DNA of 64,000 nucleotides from Hyparrhenia diplandra (GCA_015847255.1 JADLZK010009224.1:620001-684000), one strand, 5' to 3'. Positions 50,574-61,625 are shown, counted from the stretch's first letter. The notes: generated by a model not told the origin, from the sequence alone. Numbers and translations are program-made.

Positions 50574-51894
50574 TGTTGACACTTGTTAACGTATACTTTT
50601 AATTGTCAACTAAACATGGAAAAAGACTAAAATATAATTAGATAACCTTATTAGGGATTTATACTAATGATTTCCATGAGTTTTGGTAAAGTTGTGATTT
50701 GCGGGGACTTAACGAAAAAACAATGAGAATTGACGTGTCATACGACCGACGTAATGTAACGCAATCCAACTCGAAACAAGTCTAGAAGGCTCCGGATCAC
50801 ACCCGACGTGAACGGAACTCGGAACCAAGAAATACATCATCTAGAAGACTCCGAAGCCACGACCGCGACGGGACCCGAGGGGCCCACCCCCGGGCCGATC
50901 GGCCCAATAATAGGGCCGATCGGCCCACCTTGGCCGCCAAGTCACCTCCGCTTCGGGAAGCTTCCTCCACTGCCTCTAAGACGCAATCAAAACCGGTTGT
51001 TCGATGTCGGTTTGATCCGAGGGCGTCGGTAGAAGGACGGATGGATCAAGATCAAACACCGGATTAGTACCGCATCGCTCCGCCGGCTGAAGAGACAGGA
51101 GAAGACCCATATATATAGACCCCTAGACCCCCTGGCTTCAATCATCAAATCTCAGATAAACAAGATGTAAAACTAGAAGCCTTAGATTAGAGTTGAGAGT
51201 AGAGCTTCAAGTTGAGAGAATTAGAGCGCAGTTGAGGCGGAGATGAAGGAAGGCCCGAGTCGCTGTCGGCGCCTCCATCTTCTTCTTCCTCCGGAGTTGG
51301 TGCCATTGGAGCGCAACTCGAGATCTTGTGGATTGTTCGACTTCCATTCGAGTAAGTGATATTGTTTCTATTATTCTTAAGGTTCGTATTTCTTTGATAA
51401 GATTACTTTGATTCTTGGATGCTCTTGAGTTAAAGTTGTTAGATTAATGTAAGCGTGGTGCTTAGATTGACTAGCTCATTACGAATACCTTCTATAAGCC
51501 GGGGTGAAACACCAACCGTTAAGGCTGTTCGTGGTGGTGACAGCACCATTGATTCCTTTGTATGCCTGCTCCCGTTTATAGAAATCGTAGGAGACCCTGC
51601 GTTGTTAGCGTAGAACCCCTTTATTAAGAGTTTCTTCATGACAACCCCTCTTAAGAATAATATTGCAAATGATTTACTTGAAGTGAGAACAAGACCTTCC
51701 TAATGGAACTCCTTACCTCTTTTTTAATCTAGTTATATAACCACTACGGATTTAGCTATACACTTTGACGTACCCTCTCACCTTCTCCCCGTGGATTCGA
51801 TATTTAAAGCCCTATTCGGGTGAAGTGCTCACCGGTATCCGTTCGCTTGCGGATTATCCATCATAATATTCCCGTAGGTTAACAAATACCAACA
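50574..51894 (+). repeat. E2 3' LTR
   Basis: It runs from TGTTGACACT to ACCAACA. Twin palindromes are at 50892-50905 and 50913-50926, TATA (CATATATATAGACC) near 51110, and the hairpin TAAGC-GTGGT-GCTTA at 51450-51464. Confidence 0.9.
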
Positions 51895-52008
51895 CCCCCC
51901 TTCAGGACACTGGCAGGGCCGCCCCCGCCGCTCTTCCTCGCCGCCGCCGGCGGCCAGTGGGGAGGGCTCAACAAGGTGCCTCCCCACAACATGCCCTCCT
52001 CCGTGGGC
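51895..52008 (+). mobile_element. GC-rich repeat, unit B copy, left piece
   Basis: It matches about 4800-4908 of unit A and lies between E2 and E6. About 39 bp present in A (4761-4799) are missing where the E4-E2 cluster sits. Confidence 0.75.
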
Positions 52009-53720
52009 TGTTGACACTTGTTATCATATAAAATTATTAATCAATTAAACATGAGAAAGGGGAATAAATAATAATAACAACCTAGAATAGGGTGTCATTA
52101 ACATATTTCCATCGTTTTGGTGAAGTTGTGAATTGCGGGGACTAAACAGAAAACATCGAGTTCGCGAGCCGCACGACTACGCCGGACGTAACGAATTCCA
52201 ACTTCGAGAAAGAACCTAGAAGGCATCGGACTTATCCCGACGTGAACGTAACGTGGAACCAAGAAATACATCATCTAGAAGACTCGAAGCCGCGACCCGG
52301 GGACGAGACCCGGGATGGGGCCCACCCCCGTGGTGGCCACGCAGCCCCCGCCGGGAAGCTTCCTCCACCGCCTCCGAGGATCAATCAAAACCGGTTGTTC
52401 CGTGTCGGTTTGATCCGAGGGCGTCGGTATGAGTACGAGATGGATTTAGATCAAACACCGGATTAGTACCGCATCGCTTTCTTGAAAATTTGAAGGGACG
52501 AGGAGAAGACCCATATATATAGACCCCTAGACCCCCTCTCTCGGATCATCAAGTTCTCAATCAAGTATTATTACTTCAAGATCCAAGTCATCATCCCACG
52601 CTCTAGAAACATCGCTTTAGGAAGAGTAGCAATCAAGATTAGATCTAGTAGGAAGGGAGAAATCCGCTCTCGACCGTCGGAGGCCGGCTCAAGATCGGGC
52701 CTCGTTCTTGTAAGTTTTACTTTGTAATTAGTTTTCAAGTTCGAGACACGTTCTTAATATGAATATCTTGATCATGTTTATATTCGAGATTATTTGTTCT
52801 AGTATTTACTTTGATTACATGTTTAGCATAGTTGAATTACTTTTATGTTCATGCATGGATTCGTATAGCGCTCATTCATTAATATTATGGGTGAGTGGTA
52901 GAGATGATGTAATCGTGGTGATTAGATCTTATTTACCTGCGTTTGCACCCTATGTGCAGGGTCGTGTGGTAGATCGTGGTGGTGACAAAGCACCATTGAG
53001 TCCTTTGCAATCCATCCCCGTATGTAGGCCTAGCGGATGTTATTATTCGGGTTGTTCTAAGTTTCGGCCTTAGTCTTCACGGATTCTCGTCCTCATGTAT
53101 GGATTTAATTAGTCTTTCTTCAATGATTGTTAAATGTATTGCACTAATCAGGTAGATCCTAACTTATAGTTTAGAATTACATATTGGAGTTTCTAATGCT
53201 AGCTAACCTATGAATTGCTATCGTCCATTGTTTGACACTTTCCATGTTGCACACTGGATATGACTTGGTTGAATCTGTTATATTAGAACTTTATCATTAC
53301 CTTTATTGTGAACTTTGATCCTTGTTTAATTAATTGATAAGTTTAACACTTTACACATGAGAGATGATTAAGATGTTTAGCACCTATGCATAGTTAATTC
53401 ATGATATTAGACTTCTTTCCCCCGTGGTAGAATATAAATTCAACACTGGATCATTACTCCCGGTTAAAATGCTACAATGGTATATTCATATCCGTGCGCT
53501 TTGCGGATACCCGATTATAATTATTTATTTACTTATTAAGAAGTTATCAAGGCATAGTACGAATATTTTATTCCTTGCATATTAGTAGTTTAACTATAGG
53601 GATGACAACCTTTCGGATATGCTATGAACCGCAATGAATATTTCTGTTAGTTTTATCTCGAAGCAACATCGATATCTTTCTAATTGCCATTACTAGTTAG
53701 TGACATTAGAAATACCAACA
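52009..53720 (+). mobile_element. Solo LTR E6 (E5 family)
   Basis: A single 1712-bp LTR from TGTTGACACT to ATACCAACA is flanked by TGGGC (52004-52008) and GGGGC (53721-53725), a 5-bp target duplication with one change. The empty site GGGGC is at 4904-4908. It has the hairpin TAATC-GTGGT-GATTA (52910-52924) but the twin CCGATCGG palindromes have been lost. It is the product of LTR-LTR recombination. Confidence 0.88.
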
Positions 53721-55105
53721 GGGGCCCCTCTCCACCATGGGTCGGATCCCACTCCTCCGTGGTCGGTCGGCCGGACCCCCATCCATCCGGCGGGCGGCCG
53801 GCCGGGGCTCGCGAGGTGGCCGGGCTCGGCCGTTGGCTGGGGGGAGGGGTGGAGTTCGGGGCCCCCGGGGCATGGCCGTGGCGGGATGACTGCCAGGGGT
53901 GGCGGTCCTAGCCGCCTTGGTGCCTATGTCTTTCCCACCACCGGGAGCGGCGGGTGCCACCACAAGCCGCATCGGGCCGCGCCGCTCCCCACCCCCCGTC
54001 GCCCGGAAGACGTGTCATGCCGGCGACGGCGGCGCCCCGCCCTCCCACCGTCATGGGTGGCAGGTGGGGCCGACTGGCGCCTCCATGCTATCCCGGGGGG
54101 GTTGTGTACGGCGGCGGCTCCGTCACAAGGCAATGGACGAAGGGGAGGCCTCAAGCTGTGTTTCTTTGAGGACTTTCGCGCTGTGTTGGTAGCTGCGGTC
54201 GATGGCGTTGGGTGAAAACCCCCTTCCCAAGCTTCGCCTTGGGACGCGGCGGTGGCGTTGCGTGTCATTACCTTCTTGAGGCGTCGTTCCTCGTGCCGTC
54301 AGCGGTGGCTGCCGGGGCTCGAGAACGAAAGTTCCGTTGGATGCTCTCAACGGCGGGTGGTGCTCGTGGGCGTCATTTCCTTCTTGAAGGCCCCATTGAA
54401 TCCTTCGAGCTCGGTACCGCCATGCCGTTCCGCCCGATTCTCCATCGTCACCCTAGCACTATTGGCCTAACTTCCGCTGCGTTGTCATCCTCGCCCGCCC
54501 TACGTTAGGGTTGATGCCTTCGTCGCGCGCGCCATCGTCGTCGTTAAACGGCCATGGGTCACCCGGCGTTGTGTCTTGGCGACCGAGATCTCCAACGCCT
54601 TATCATGGTTGCGTCCCCTTCACACCGGCGATGTTGCAACTTGCCAACGATCATCCCGGCTCACGTGGATGTTGACGCCCTTTGTTGTCGTTGTCACGGC
54701 TGGCGGCCTCGGGCCATCGGCGTTGCGCTCTTCGGGGGTTGTATTGGGGGTGACAACATTGTTGACGCCATCATCGTTGCTGGCCTTCGGCCACCGCGAT
54801 GTCCTTGGATCCACCTCGGGCGTCGCTGCCGGCGTGTGATGCCCCTTCATGGCCATCGCGTGTGTGTGCGGCGGGCGGAGCATCCATTCTTCTATCCAAT
54901 TGGCGACTCCTAAGCACCGCCTAGCGATGTTGCATGTCGCCTAGTGGCTGTGTTCTATGATTTGATGGGGTGGTCTCCTCCTTCTTGGTTTGTTGTTGTC
55001 GCCACTACCTCTGTGGTTGTGTTGTGTTGTCCGTGTCTTGTGATGTAGTATCGTGTTGTAATGTGTTGTTCGGCCAGTCTTGGTCTTTTCTTTTAATAAA
55101 AATGA
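53721..55105 (+). mobile_element. GC-rich LINE-like repeat, unit B copy, right piece
   Basis: It matches 4904-6290 with many 1-2 bp indels, ending in the same TTTTAATAAAAATGACACG. Open frames here are not conserved between the copies. Confidence 0.4.
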
Positions 55106-55300
55106 CACGTGAAAGTCGTGTTCGAGAAAACAAATACTACAAACAAACGAAAATGGCTAGTGTCCGATTTGACATTTTTTCCAAACTCCATGGATCTAAA
55201 ACACAACCGAAATGCAAGTTTGAGGTAATGTTACCACATTCTACCTTACCTCCATGGTCATCGTAATCTCATCTAAGCTTGGCTCTACAAGAACACATAA

Positions 55301-55627
55301 TCAAACACAAGCACTTGCAAATTTTGTCCGTTTTCGACACAAGTGGGGATTTTCCATGATGTAATGGATGTAAAATCTGGGCACACAAATACCTGACCAC
55401 CTTGCGGATGACCACAGGCACCTGCGTGGTCTTCTTCTATCCTCTCCAACCAGCGATCCAGCGATCCAGCGGCCCCGACAAGGCCATCCCTTCAAAGACA
55501 CTCTGTCTCCTAGAACTACCCTCTTAGCTTCAACATCCAAGATCCGGCCACGGCGCACACCGTGTTCATGTGCTCTGGTCGGTGGTGCGGTGCATGCATC
55601 ACAGAGTCCATGTTCACTCAGTTCCAC
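55301..55627 (-). CDS. Hypothetical 108-codon ORF, unit B
   Basis: The protein sequence is identical to 6513-6839. It is not recognised and may be non-coding; see that entry. Confidence 0.25.
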   Translation of the reverse strand: MELSEHGLCDACTAPPTRAHEHGVRRGRILDVEAKRVVLGDRVSLKGWPCRGRWIAGSLVGEDRRRPRRCLWSSARWSGICVPRFYIHYIMENPHLCRKRTKFASACV

Positions 55628-56167
55628 ATCACAACATCAGTGAACATATATACAATGCAGATATCGAAAATATCAGAAGCTAAAAAGTACTCCAAAAAAC
55701 TAATTCAGAAACATTCAGTTACACACGGTACTGCATGCACAATAATTCAAACGATAAAAAATTCTATCTACATCTCAAACGCATCTGATCACAACAAGTA
55801 ACAGCAACCAAAAATAACACAGGCATATACGAGGAACAATAGCCTGGAGACAATGAATGGCTAAGCTGTGTTGAAAATGCGTCTAATGATCATCTTTCAT
55901 GCATTTCACGCATTAAAGGAAAAGAAATGTCCTTTGTGACACAGAGAAATTCTATTAGTTAAAGGTATTATTGTTGGAATAAATTGTTATTTGATTTGAT
56001 ACTTTGTGAAAGAAAATCAGATGAAGAACAATAGCTTCTGCTAAAAAAACTCCAAAACCCAAACCCTAGCTATCTCCCTCTCTAACACGTACTCTTTGTC
56101 TCTCAGGGAAGTGAAAACGATGGTTAAAAAGGGGTGGAGGGATGGAGGTCAGAGGGAAAGAATCTAA

Positions 56168-56617
56168 GGGTGTGTTTGGTTGCCCCCAAATGGGCTAGCC
56201 AGGCTTGGCTGGGCCAAGAATGTGGTGTTTGCTTGCCAATTCTTGGGTCCTAACCAGGCTTGGGCTGTGCAGCCATACTGCCTTAGCCAGGCTTAGGGGA
56301 AACGGCCGGGGTGAGAACACAGCCTTAGCCAGGCTTAGGGGAAACGGCCGGGGTAGCCGTTCTCATGGAGCCTGGCTAAGGTTGCATCAAGTTCCACGCT
56401 GGGCTTGTTACGGTCTCCAAGAAGTGCATGCACGTGCCACCCTACGTGGCGTTTGGTGGCGGAGGACGACTGAGGCAACCTCGACGCGCGGCATTCCTCG
56501 CGGCAGGGGTCCTTGCTGTAGCTCGTCACCACCGGCGGCGCTAGCTCTTCGTGTGGGGAACGGCAGAGCATGGATTGTGCTAGCCAGGCTCTATTAGAAA
56601 AAGAACCAAACACACCC
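56168..56617. mobile_element. Tourist-type MITE, unit B
   Basis: It is the same element and TAA target duplication as 7378-7832, 450 bp long. Confidence 0.85.
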
Positions 56618-56969
56618 TAAATATTCTTGTGGTAGAGCATGGATTGTACATGACCTAACTACAAAAGAAAACCTAGCGAACGTGATAGCTAGAACGCATA
56701 TATAAACATCAAACATCATTGCTGTACGTGGGGGGGAGAAATGAAAAGCAGCTGATCCATCACTACTAAACCCAATTAGCGACCAAATTACATATATTGT
56801 CCACTTTCTCCATGCAATTGTAGTAATAAAATAGAAATATAATAATAGCTAATGTAAAAAACGATTGCAATCTATAAAATAGAAATATAATAATAGCTAA
56901 TATAAATTATGACGATGCAACGAATAAGCTACTGATCGTCGAGCATTGCTAGCGTATGTGTTTGTGTAC

Positions 56970-58433
56970 TCAAGTCAACTGCTTGACGAGAAGCTCGACG
57001 AGAAGCGGGAGGCAGGTAGCTTTCATATCCTCGAAGCCACGGGTCTTCATGATCGCCTTCATACACCCAGGGCGAGCCATGAATTCCATGCACGCAGCCT
57101 TGAGAGCCTGGCACTGGTGCTCCTCCGCAGCCACCAAGATGGCCGCCACCGTGTCAACGTCGATGCGCCTGCGCAGTGCCTCCTCGCACATCAGCTCCAG
57201 CCTCTCGAGCTTGTACTTGTGCGCCCCCGAGAGCAGCGCACGCACCATATTCACGCTGCCGTCTTGGTCGCCGTCCTGCTCCGGCTCCTGGTGCATCATG
57301 TTGTCGTCGCTGCTCGAGGAGCTCTCGCTGTAGCTGCGTCGTAGTCGCTGCTCCAGGAGCTGTCGCTGTAGCTGTCGTCGTCGTCGCTGCTCGAGGAGGT
57401 GTCGCTGTAGCTGTCGTCGTCGCTGCTCGAAGAGCTGTCGTTGTCGCTGTCCTGGTCCAGCTCCAGTTCCTGGGGCAGCGTGTCGGTGTATATGTAGTGT
57501 AAAATCGCCTTGAACACCTTAGGCTCCATGCCTTTGATCTTCACCACGCGCCGGGCGGCACCCTCCTTCTCCTTCTCCTTCTTGCTGCTGGTCACGGTCA
57601 GCGTTTGCAGCTCCGCCGCCAACACCGGCGACCGCGCCGCCAGCAGCCACCCGTGCGCGTCGAACGTCTCCCGCGACGTCGATGGTCACGTCCGCTCCGT
57701 GCTTCTGCTTCCACAGCAGGTCGCTGAGTTGCTGGTGCAGGTCGGACGGCGGCACGACGACGCTGCCGCTCACCAGAGCGCCGCTGCCGTCACCGCCGCC
57801 GTTAGTGTTCGGATCGGACCAGTCTTTGATGGCGGTGATGTCGCACATGATCGTGAAGCGGTCGTCCTTTAGGGCACCGGACTCCTGCAGATCTTTCCAC
57901 TTGACGAAGTCGTCGAATCCTATCGAAGCGCCTTCCGGGTCTACTTGCGAGAAGACGCATTGTTCTCTCGAGCGGCTGTAGCCGGGCACCGGGTTCCCAG
58001 CGAGATCGAGCAAGCTGAACTTGAAGCCGACGGGGATGGGATGATTGAGCAGCGGGTGGTCTCCGTAGCCTCCATGGCCGCCGCTATGGTCGAGCTCGAG
58101 GTACAGGGAGATGCAATCATCGTCTCGGCCTTCCTTGCCGTCACTATGGAAGTAAGCATCGTCTCCGCCTTCCTTGCCGTCGCTGTGGAAGTATACAGAG
58201 TCCTTGACTTTGTCCTTGCCGCCTTTGGGGAAGTACCTGATCCGCCAGGTGTAGCCTGCCGCCTCGAATGGCTGGGATGCTGCCCAGCTCATTTGGGGCA
58301 ATTGGGGGAGCTTCCTTGACGCCGAGTAGCCGTCGATGGTGAGCTTGTGGGAGCCGGTCACTTCGCGCGTGAAGATGGTGGAGGCGGTGCGCGAGAGCTG
58401 CCGCGCAGCAGACGACAGGGTGGCCGCCGCCAT
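56970..58433 (-). pseudogene. MATH-BTB gene copy C, two frameshifts in the BTB half
   Basis: This copy has the best start: ATG at 58433 opens MAAATLSSAARQLSRTAS, and the MATH domain follows unbroken (GSHKLTIDGYSASRKLP, GYTWRIRYFPKGGKDK, FSLLDLAGNPVPGYSRS, DRFTIMCDI). A 2-base loss near 57670 (CTCCCGCG against CTCCCCCGCG in copy B) shifts frame after DVTIDVAG. The BTB frame resumes (AAELQTLTV, FKAILHYIYTD) and is lost again near 57335 inside an expanded Ser/Asp repeat. The last 109 codons (ARALLSGAHKYKLERLELMCEEAL, VAAILVAAEEHQCQALK) are intact to the stop at 56972-56970. As a MATH-BTB protein it would recruit targets to CUL3. It is either a pseudogene or consensus error. Confidence 0.85.
57298..57450 (-). 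repeat. Ser/Asp-coding minisatellite in the BTB domain of copy C
   Basis: Three to four imperfect units of about 50 bp encode SSSSDDDSYSD-like peptides. Copy B has one to two units at 15720-15770. Confidence 0.75.
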
Positions 58434-58547
58434 AATCGACGACGAGGGACGTCGCCGCCGGAGCGGAAGAAGCAGATGGATGGACGGATAAATCTTGGTG
58501 ATCTTGGTGGTGGTGTTGGTTGCATTGCAGCCTAGCGATTGGGTTGC

Positions 58548-58557
58548 ACATATATAG
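58548..58557 (-). promoter_or_regulatory. TATA box of MATH-BTB copy C
   Basis: The minus strand reads CTATATATGTG about 115 bp upstream of the ATG at 58433. Confidence 0.55.
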
Positions 58558-59499
58558 TAGGATGGCTGCATGGTAGGCAAGAGACAAGCATAGTAATGTG
58601 GGCTCGATCTCCCTTAAACAGATAGGATCGGAATAACAAGATCCGGGCATCCTGTAACAGCCCGATCAATAAAATATCTTTTCTAATCTTTTGAAAATCT
58701 ACTATCCATGGATGCATATAGGAATTTGGATCCTACGTTCCTTACCTTCTTCAAAACTAATAATATCTTGTTTATTTCTGATTTCGATGATTGACTTTTA
58801 GTGTATTGTTACCAAATGCGCTTTTGGAGCCGATTTGTTCCCCCTTCAAAATTCCGCTGGAGATACGGTTGTGTGGTGGTGGCTCTGGGTATAAACTTGC
58901 AACTAAAATCAAAGAGGATTCGGATTTTTGCACGTAATTTGGACCCTGGATCTGTAGTTTTCGAAATTGGGCCTTGATATGGCACGTTTGTGCAAATTTG
59001 GGACATGTTTAAGACCTACTATCGATAGTACCACCGTGCAATGCCTTGTGTATTGTCTGTTAAGAAGTTTGGGTTCTAGATGTGCAAATTTAGAAAGATT
59101 GCTAGATGATACCGTGTATTGTCTGTTAAGCTGCAACCTCTGTCGTGTCTACGTAGGCACAACCCCATAATATGCGGTTCCTCAGTCCGTGCTAGTGCGA
59201 GTAAGGGCACAGGCTTAGTGTCATATGCCTAGGACGTAAACTTGGCATGCAGATGACAGGTTTGTTGTAACTGTTTTACACGTATGTTGTAAGTGTTGCA
59301 ATGACAATACATGTGTGTAGCAAGTGTATGTTTCAAATGTTCCAGTGTTTTCTATGAGTGTCGAATATGGTTTAGTGACTATATATGTTGCAAAGTGTGT
59401 GTTCCAATGTTTTATCCATTTAATTTGTATGTTGCATGTTTTCATTTGGATGTTGCATAGGTTGCAGTGGCTATATGTGTATATGCAATGGATGCAAGC

Positions 59500-59709
59500 A
59501 TGGGGCACAAATACCCTGACTTCTTGTCTACGACTGCAAGTGCCACCATGGTCTTCTTCCTCTCCGACTAGCGATCCAGCGTGCCCTAAGACCTCCTCCA
59601 CAGACGCTCCGCTTCCCAGAACTCCCTCAGCTTGAACATCCAAGATCCGGCCGTGGCACACACCGTGTCGGTGCGTTCCAACCGGTGGTGCAGTTGTTCC
59701 ATGCATCAT
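59500..59709 (-). CDS. Diverged copy of the hypothetical ORF, unit C
   Basis: It is part of a 162-codon open frame (59221-59709). Its first 70 residues (HRHGVCHGRILDVQAEG, AGSLVGEEED) align with the 108-codon ORF of units A and B. The remainder is low-complexity Cys/His/Thr-rich translation of a TGTTGCA-rich stretch. Function unknown. Confidence 0.2.
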
Positions 59710-60189
59710 ACAACATCATTAAGATGCACATATATACAAATGAAGATATAGGAAACATCAGCAGCTAGAAGGGCTCCACAAAAACTAATTCAGAAACATT
59801 CAATTTCACACGGTATTGCACGCACAAAAATTCAAACAACAAAAACTCTATTTACATCTCAAACGCATCTTAGCACCTGATCACAACTAACTGCAACTGA
59901 AAATGGCACATATACGAGGTACAATAGGCTGGAGGCAATGCATGGCTAAGCTATATTGAAAATGTGTATACGATTTTTCATGAATTTCATGCATAAAAGA
60001 AAAAAAAAAATGTCCTCATGTGTGCCTTGTCAAGCATGCATGCATGCCATAGAGAATTTCTATTAATTAATGGTATTATTGTTGGAATAAATTAATTTTT
60101 ATTTAATTTGATACTTTGTGACAGAAATCAGATGAAGAACAACACCAAAAGGGGAGAAGACAAGTGTCCTGATCCAAAATCATGATATT

Positions 60190-61620
60190 GGTAGCAAGGC
60201 AAGCAAATTAATCAATCATGTATAAGATAGAGTAAGAGCTGCTCGTAAGAGACCAAACAAAAGTAGCCTCGATGTGTGTGTGTGTCTCTTGATGGCCATA
60301 AGGCATGTGGCCCACCACAATAGCCCACATGGTGACCATTAGGACTTGTCGGCCTAGCCTCACTCTACCTATGGTCATGCCTTTTGCATAGCGTGCCGAC
60401 CCAACGATGGCCCGTTACGCCACACTATATATAAATCTCATTAATGGAGCAACCAAGGATATCTCCTAAGGGCAGTCCCAATGAAGGAACCAAGTAGTTT
60501 CTATAGTATATAGGATATCATGCCAAGAAAGTACTCTTTTCTAACCGATCGTTTCTATATTAGTGTGCATATAAAGGGTAACTTAAATGCATCATCAAAG
60601 ACTAGGGATCAAATGTGTCAACTATTTTGTAGTACGAGACCACGTCGTCCTACATACTTTACATGGAGAAATGATGATTGTAACCCCCAAAAAATTGCCA
60701 TTGAAATTGTATGATCTTTTGATGCATTGTGCACCTGTGTAAGGGGAGTATGATCTTATCTTTCGATGCATTGTGCAACAGTGTAAGGCCTGAAAATGCT
60801 TCGGTCATATGCCGGGAGCAGCAACCCCAACCTATCATATATGCGCGGTCAACCACTCTCAACCGAGCACACGTCTATGACACTACAGCAGTTCTCACCT
60901 CCTCAATGAAATACACATGAAAAATGATTACATCAGTTGGCATTCCGCTGTCAAAGCAGTTGTCTTTAACACCCTTAAACAAGCACCAAACATAGCATGC
61001 CCAACAGTTATTCCGCTGCCATAAAGACCGCCTACGGTGAAATTTTTAAAACACGGTTTTTTTCGGCTTGCAAAACAATTTAGCATCAACTGATTCAACC
61101 GTACAAACCAACTAACGACGAACACCATACGCCATCTGCCGTATACGGAGGACAAACGCAGGCGCACGCCCTCGTTATTGGACTGCGTGTACCAACATCG
61201 TTGTGCTTCCAGAAAAGGTGGAATTACGAAATCACCAGAACTCCACACAACTTAACAACACACAATTACACACACTTCCAGAAAGTAAGAACAATTACAG
61301 GGTGAAATGCAATACGAAGAGAGAATTAACAATTCCAGGGTAAATGACAATTCCAGCGGTAGAAAAAAAGAGCTCTCAGGTAGTAAGTAGAGTTCTACCT
61401 GCCGAACCTGTCAATCTATGTAGCTAGTACTAATAAGAAAGGGTAACCAAAGAGCCAGTGAGCCAAAACCTTAGCACCTTACAGACATACTGCAACCGAA
61501 CCAAAATGAAGTAATAGCAGCAAGCAGACCTTACCAACTTACAAAAGCTTACTGCAACCAAAGAGCCAGGTGAACCGAAGTAGCATAACACACATCTCAA
61601 AAAGAATGATATCAAAACTA
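60190..61620. other. Unannotated stretch right of unit C
   Basis: The sequence is AT-rich with short ORFs only and no domain recognised in six frames. It may hold MITE remnants (for example near 60470), but no paired termini were found. Confidence 0.4.
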
Positions 61621-61625
61621 CCGAC

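Larger units (their letters stand above)
44971..51894 (+). mobile_element. LTR retrotransposon E2, 5' LTR truncated
   Basis: It is the same family as E1 but on the opposite strand. Only the last 255 bp of the 5' LTR remain (44971-45225), abutting the E3 LTR. Then come the primer site CGGCGCCGTTGTCGGGAG (45234-45251), a 5.3-kb interior, a polypurine tract AAGTGTGGGGAGTTT and a full 3' LTR (50574-51894, 1321 bp). No gag or pol is present. A short ORF starting MNSLEMEQDTKEDGF near 47046 is the E1 counterpart, stopped after about 21 codons. The right flank rejoins host unit B at 51895. Confidence 0.87.
16301..56702. repeat. Duplicated unit B, expanded by insertions
   Basis: The same host sequence as unit A (about 7.9 kb) is spread over 40 kb by three insertion events: E1 at 18544-26570, the nested cluster 29096-51894 and E6 at 52009-53720. 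It lacks the Helitron present in unit A. The 16877-17590 stretch is AT-rich upstream flank of gene B with no coding sequence. Confidence 0.9.
56703..60190. repeat. Older unit C of the MATH-BTB array
   Basis: The 3' flank 56703-56969 matches 15108-15371. The upstream flank 58560-59130 is a diverged version of 560-1130, and 59500-60150 matches 6590-7240. The roughly 5 kb of repeats between those two blocks in A and B are absent. No gene is seen in 58580-59220. Confidence 0.75.

Noticed and set aside
18544..51894. E1 and E2 as arms of one giant inverted-repeat element
   Set aside because: Each has its own LTRs and polypurine tract, and the sequence between them contains host unit B and other insertions. 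They are two independent insertions of one family.
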